Shown here: positions 60,756 to 64,000 of the stretch, piece after piece
How the letters are laid out: each line of letters opens with the position of its first letter
How positions within the stretch are numbered: position 1 is the stretch's first letter
NCBI GenBank assembly: GCA_027065695.1
Contig: JAMONP010000046.1
Coordinates: 36,295-100,294, forward strand
Source: Desulfuromonadales bacterium
GTDB lineage: Bacteria; Desulfobacterota; Desulfuromonadia; Desulfuromonadales; BM103
Direction: 5' to 3'
DNA length: 64,000 nt
Notes under the pieces: generated by a model
What the model was told of the DNA's origin: nothing
What the model saw: the letters and a program-made list of their open reading frames with translations, nothing else
Database searches by the model: none
Program-made: the position numbers and the translations under genes

Positions 60756-61155
60756 AATTGCTTTAAAGACTTAACGATCACTTTTATCCCCTTCATCCAG
60801 GTTCTTATAAGGTTTTCGCGTTACTCGTACAGCGTACCGGATTCACCTTGACGAACCAGAACTGAAATAGTATTTTCAACAGGTTATATTCAATTAAGCA
60901 GACATGTTTCTGCTGTTTTTAGTGAACCAAAAAGGAGGGGTGCCGTGCTGTTGTGCGTGGTGCTCTTTTTTGTTTCATCCTGTCGGGGGCGTTATGGGGA
61001 GAGCAAGGGGAGAATAGTATTAGGATTTGAAGCCGTCTGGGCTGCGTTATGCGGTCGGGCGGTTTTTTTATTGCGGGGCTGGCTGTGCAGGTGCCTGTTC
61101 CAGGTTTCTGCTGGTGACTGTCCCTGGTTTCTTGTGAAGATTAAAACCGCCGGAC

Positions 61156-61222
61156 CCGCCCGGCAGTCGGGTGACTTTCTTTCCAAAGCCAAAGAAAGTA
61201 ACCAAAGAACGCTTTGCGCTGC
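61156..61222. repeat. Dispersed repeat of the AAGAAAGTAACCAAAGAA type
   Basis: The stretch GGCAGTCGGGTGACTTTC ... AAAGAAAGTAACCAAAGAA resembles a sequence scattered through many proteobacterial genomes and often misannotated as short genes. Recognition is from memory; only one copy is present here. Confidence 0.5.
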
Positions 61223-61400
61223 GCTGGGCACTTCTTGTTCGGGGTGGTCGGCGCGTTGACCAGTAACGGTTCTTGATGAGCAATTTACGTTCTGATTTCG
61301 TATTTGCTGCCTATCTGTCGTGGTTCGCCTGGTTCCCAGCAGGGCTGTTGCAGCAACGGGCAACTGGGTTGCGAATCTAACCCTGAAGAAATAGTTGTAG

Positions 61401-61417
61401 GGTGGGTATTGCCCACC
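61401..61417. repeat. Short GGTGGG...CCCACC palindrome
   Basis: GGTGGGTATTGCCCACC, 6 bp arms, in the common 'GTAGGGTGGG' repeat context. Confidence 0.5.
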
Positions 61418-61455
61418 AGCCTTGTATTGCTCAACCGTGATCATGGAAGAAGTCG

Positions 61456-61884
61456 ATGATGCAGGTCAGATCTGAAGAACCTGAGCCATACGGGACGCTG
61501 CGCAAAGTAGAGGGCTGTCCTTTCTGTGACTCTTTGCAGCAGCAAAGGGTGGTTGCAGAATACGGAACGGTTTTCGCTTTCCTCGACAAGTACCCGGTGA
61601 CCAAAGGGCATCATCTGGTCGTTACCAAGAATCATGTTAGTGACTTTTTCGCCATGTCGGATGTCGAACGGCGTGATGCAGAAACATTGCTTGTGGCGTT
61701 GAAGAAGCAGATTCTTGCGGATGATCCCACGGTGAAGGGTTTCAATGTCGGGATGAATTGTGGTGAAGTGGCCGGGCAGACGATCATGCATGCGCATATT
61801 CATTTGATTCCGCGGCGGGCAGGGGATGTTGATGATCCGCGAGGTGGGGTGCGGGGGTGTGTGCCTGGGAAGATGGGGTATTGA
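61456..61884 (+). CDS. HIT-family nucleotide-binding hydrolase
   Basis: 142 residues with the histidine triad HAHIHLIPR near 117-125 and an N-terminal CPFC pair that may bind zinc. HIT proteins hydrolyse nucleoside phosphoramidates or dinucleotides. An ATG one codon later (61459) is equally possible. It lies immediately upstream of two HNH nuclease genes; whether they act together is unknown. Confidence 0.9.
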   Translation: MMQVRSEEPEPYGTLRKVEGCPFCDSLQQQRVVAEYGTVFAFLDKYPVTKGHHLVVTKNHVSDFFAMSDVERRDAETLLVALKKQILADDPTVKGFNVGMNCGEVAGQTIMHAHIHLIPRRAGDVDDPRGGVRGCVPGKMGY

Positions 61885-61909
61885 TGGTTTGAGCGATTTC
61901 AACAGATAA

Positions 61910-62826
61910 ACAAACGAACAACTCCTGGAACGGATCAGGTCGATCAATGTCAACAGGAATGGCGATCGCAGGGCTCCCCATAAGCCGCTACTGCTTCTCG
62001 TTGCGATTGCGAATCTGTTGCAAGGCAAGCGTGAACTGAGCTTTACAGAGATCGAGGGGCTTCTTCGTCCTCTTCTGAACGCATATGCTCCACCGGTAAG
62101 TGGTCAGCATGAACCGAAGTTGCCCTATTGGCATCTTCGTTCGGATCAATTGTGGGAGATCTCAGGTGACAGCGAACTCCCTCTTCAGCAGGGGGGCTTC
62201 CCGCAGATGGAGGGACTTCGAACCAGCTCTGGTCACCTACCCGAGATGTTTGCGAAGGCTTTGCAGCGGAGTGAAACTCTGGTCGATACTGTCGTTCAAA
62301 TGGTTCTGGATGCCCACTTCCCGGAATCGCTTCATGATGACATTCTTGCGGCTGTCGGCCTGACGTCTTTTACTGAGAACATGGTTGCTGAAGAACAAGC
62401 ACCTTATGGACTTGCCCGGAAACGTGATCCGAAATTCAGGGAGAGGGTTTTACGTGCTTACGAGCATCGATGTGCTGTCACTGGCTTTCGTGCGGCTCTT
62501 GGAGGTTCGTATTTCTGCTGGAGGCAGCGCATGTCAAATGGCATGCTTATGAAGGGCCAGATACAGTCGAGAATGGTCTGGCTATGGAGCCGACTCTGCA
62601 CAAACTTTTCGATGCCGGTGCCTGGAGCCTCACTGATGACAGAAGGATTCTGGTTTCGGCGGATTTCACTGGAAGTGATGAGGCTGTGGAGAAGATTCGC
62701 AGCCTTCATGGACGTCCACTTAGGCCGCCGCAGCAGGGTATGCCTTTGGTGTCGACTGAATACATTCGGTGGCATCGGGAGAAGGAGTTTGGGGGTGTTT
62801 TTCGCCATCCGGCGTTGTCTCTTTAG
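61910..62826 (+). pseudogene. HNH endonuclease, frameshifted
   Basis: Family-like sequence starts without any ATG or GTG (NGDRRAPHKPLLLLVAIANLLQ), after a TAA at 61907. It continues to CAVTGFRAALGG near 62505. A shift of one base near 62515 then moves the rest (LLEAAHVKWHAYEGP ... ENGLAMEPTLHKLFDAGAWS ... FRHPALSL) to another frame ending at 62826. Both halves of the HNH_2-type site are present but are not read together. Likely inactive unless the shift is a sequencing error. Confidence 0.8.
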
Positions 62827-62846
62827 GAGTAGGGGGAATATCTATA

Positions 62847-63608
62847 ATGCTTAGCGTTGGATGGACACGACAGCAACTGCTTGTTGCCTTCAAACTCTAT
62901 TGCCAACTGCCTTTTGGGAAGTTGCATTCCCGCAACCCTTTAATCATCAAATACGCCGAATTGATAGGGCGTACACCCTCTGCTTTGGCGATGAAGCTGA
63001 CCAATATCGCCAGCCTTGATCCGGCTATTACCTCAACGGGTCGCAAGGGGTTGAAGGGTGCATCGGCTGTAGATAGGGCGATGTGGAACGAGATGGAGTC
63101 TGACTGGGATCGATTTGCGCTTGAATTGCAGAATGCTACATTCGATTTAAACGCCCCAGATGAGGAATTTCAAGAGATCGAACTTGACTATACCGGTATT
63201 GATAAGATTGCTCAGGTCAAAACCCGTGTAGGTCAGAATTTTTTCCGCAGGTCGGTTTTGAGTGCTTACCATGACCAATGCTGCATTTCCGGGCTAGCTG
63301 TGCCAAAATTGTTGATTGCCAGCCATATCGTTCCGTGGCGAGTTGATGAAGCCAACCGTCTCAATCCTAGAAACGGACTCTGTTTGTCGACACTACATGA
63401 CAAGGCTTTTGATGCCGGGATGCTTACCATTGCAGAAGATATGACGGTTTGTGTCTCTCGAAGATATGCGAAAAAGGGTGATGCTTTTTATGGCACGGCA
63501 TTGCTGGCTTACGATGGCCAACCCATGAAAATGCCGGAGAAGTTTGTTCCAGATTCTGAGTTTCTGGCGTATCATCGAGAATCTGTTTTTGAGAGTGGGT
63601 GGAAATGA
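62847..63608 (+). CDS. HNH endonuclease (HNH_2 type)
   Basis: 253 residues from MLSVGWTRQQLLVAFKLYCQ. The C-terminal nuclease domain reads CISGLAVPKLLIASHIVPW...NPRNGLCLSTLHDKAFDAG, giving the H, N and H residues of the site. The N-terminal helical region (residues 5-60) resembles a DNA-binding part. It is a diverged relative of the broken HNH gene just upstream. Substrate and role (restriction or other defence) are inferred only. Confidence 0.85.
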   Translation: MLSVGWTRQQLLVAFKLYCQLPFGKLHSRNPLIIKYAELIGRTPSALAMKLTNIASLDPAITSTGRKGLKGASAVDRAMWNEMESDWDRFALELQNATFDLNAPDEEFQEIELDYTGIDKIAQVKTRVGQNFFRRSVLSAYHDQCCISGLAVPKLLIASHIVPWRVDEANRLNPRNGLCLSTLHDKAFDAGMLTIAEDMTVCVSRRYAKKGDAFYGTALLAYDGQPMKMPEKFVPDSEFLAYHRESVFESGWK

Positions 63609-63966
63609 GTAGGTTATGGTGGTTGAGCTTTGGGAAAACAATCATGTCGGTTCGCTGTGATACTTTGCAAAAGATGGTTTGGAATTATTGAATTTGAACA
63701 CGATCCTTTGGCTCAATTATAGCGTTGGAAATGGGCTTTTAAACCTGGCTTTAGGCCATTTTGTGGTTGTTTGGAAGTGAACATGGATGGTTGGCTTGGT
63801 CCGACCCCGAAGGCAGGAAGTCCCTGCTCATTTGTACCCGTTTCGTTTAATTGTCATGCATTAGGAGGAAGTTTATGGATACAGTGGTCGTAGATTTAAC
63901 TGAAGTGGTTACACTATCCCGGACACACAAACTAGGGCATTATGCCCGGTAATGGAGGTGTGTCCA
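63609..63966. other. Right-flank non-coding region and IS border
   Basis: The first 250 bases show nothing recognisable. From 63861 there is a strong ribosome binding site and the start of a small frame, broken by what looks like the left end of an insertion sequence. Confidence 0.6.
63875..63952 (+). pseudogene. Truncated gene start, probably cut by an IS
   Basis: AGGAGG (63863-63868) six bases before ATG gives MDTVVVDLTEVV, then runs into the sequence before the transposase gene and stops after 25 codons. This looks like the 5' end of a gene interrupted by the insertion. The gene itself cannot be identified. Confidence 0.5.
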
Positions 63967-64000
63967 ATGAGTTCAAGTTATTCGACCGAGTTTAAACAAG
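63967..64000 (+). CDS. IS3-like transposase OrfA start (partial)
   Basis: MSSSYSTEFKQ, with GGAGG eight bases upstream, runs off the window end. The sequence resembles the N-termini of IS3-family OrfA proteins. Only 11 codons are visible, so the family call is tentative. Confidence 0.55.
   Translation, partial: MSSSYSTEFKQ

Larger units (their letters stand above)
60756..61455. other. Gene-poor stretch with dispersed repeats
   Basis: About 700 bases without a convincing gene. It contains a widespread-type repeat at about 61156-61222 and a GGTGGG/CCCACC palindrome at 61401-61417. Apparent frames here have no family resemblance. Confidence 0.65.

Noticed and set aside
60945-61259. 104-codon open frame with GGAGG upstream
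   Set aside because: Low-complexity, family-free, and its 3' half is a dispersed-repeat sequence often miscalled as a gene; not listed as coding.

Overview
The window is a chromosomal segment of a Gram-negative bacterium that most resembles the Desulfuromonadales/Geobacterales (Geobacter, Desulfuromonas and relatives). This placement is inferred from gene content and order only: a very large secreted multiheme c-type cytochrome with the CX4CH...CXXCH repeat style known from Geobacter, the ilvDBNC-psd-pssA-leuA order, a T-box leader in front of leuA, and a mannose-type PTS next to hprK, rapZ, ptsN, hpf and rpoN. Most genes lie on the minus strand and are compact, with 1-23 bp overlaps. No tRNA, rRNA or CRISPR array was recognised.

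Layout. 1-8.1 kb: branched-chain amino acid genes (ilvD, ilvB, ilvN, ilvC), two phosphatidylethanolamine genes (psd, pssA) and the 5' two thirds of leuA, preceded by a T-box riboswitch with a probable CUG (Leu) specifier. 8.4-17.5 kb: a small DUF465 gene, tsaB, a 157 bp MITE-like element, then rseP-dxr-cdsA-uppS-frr-pyrH-tsf-rpsB. 17.7-23.7 kb: a 1947-residue Ig-like/multiheme cytochrome c on the plus strand. 23.8-26.1 kb: lptF-lptG. 26.1-30 kb: ahcY, a family 2 glycosyltransferase, metK. 30.1-37.5 kb: ptsI, ptsH, mannose-type IID-IIC-IIB-IIA, rapZ, hprK, ptsN, hpf. 37.7-45.9 kb: rpoN, the LPS export genes lptB-lptA-lptC and the Kdo genes kdsC-kdsD-kdsA-(pyrG)-kdsB. 45.9-59.8 kb: accessory genes (an aldehyde dehydrogenase, a Pqi/MCE lipid-transport operon, small secreted proteins, a PatB-type lyase, a CapD/WbpM-type sugar dehydratase) mixed with decaying genes (RND permease, a CBS protein with an internal amber codon, a SYLF protein, an AraC regulator). 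59.8-64 kb: a plastic right flank with a group II intron 3' remnant between 67-68 bp inverted repeats, dispersed repeats, a HIT protein, one broken and one intact HNH nuclease gene, and the start of an IS3-like insertion sequence.

How the parts work together. Three blocks serve the cell envelope: LptF/G with LptB/A/C export LPS, KdsA/B/C/D make its Kdo, and Psd, PssA and CdsA make phospholipids. The PTS block has every protein needed for a phosphoryl relay (EI, HPr, one complete mannose-type EII) plus the HPr kinase and PtsN, but no sugar-catabolic gene beside it, which hints at a role in regulation as well as uptake. The most unusual items are the T-box, the paired MITE and REP-like repeats that touch the ends of several genes, the intron remnant boxed by inverted repeats, the cytochrome, and two genes whose best start looks like AUU.
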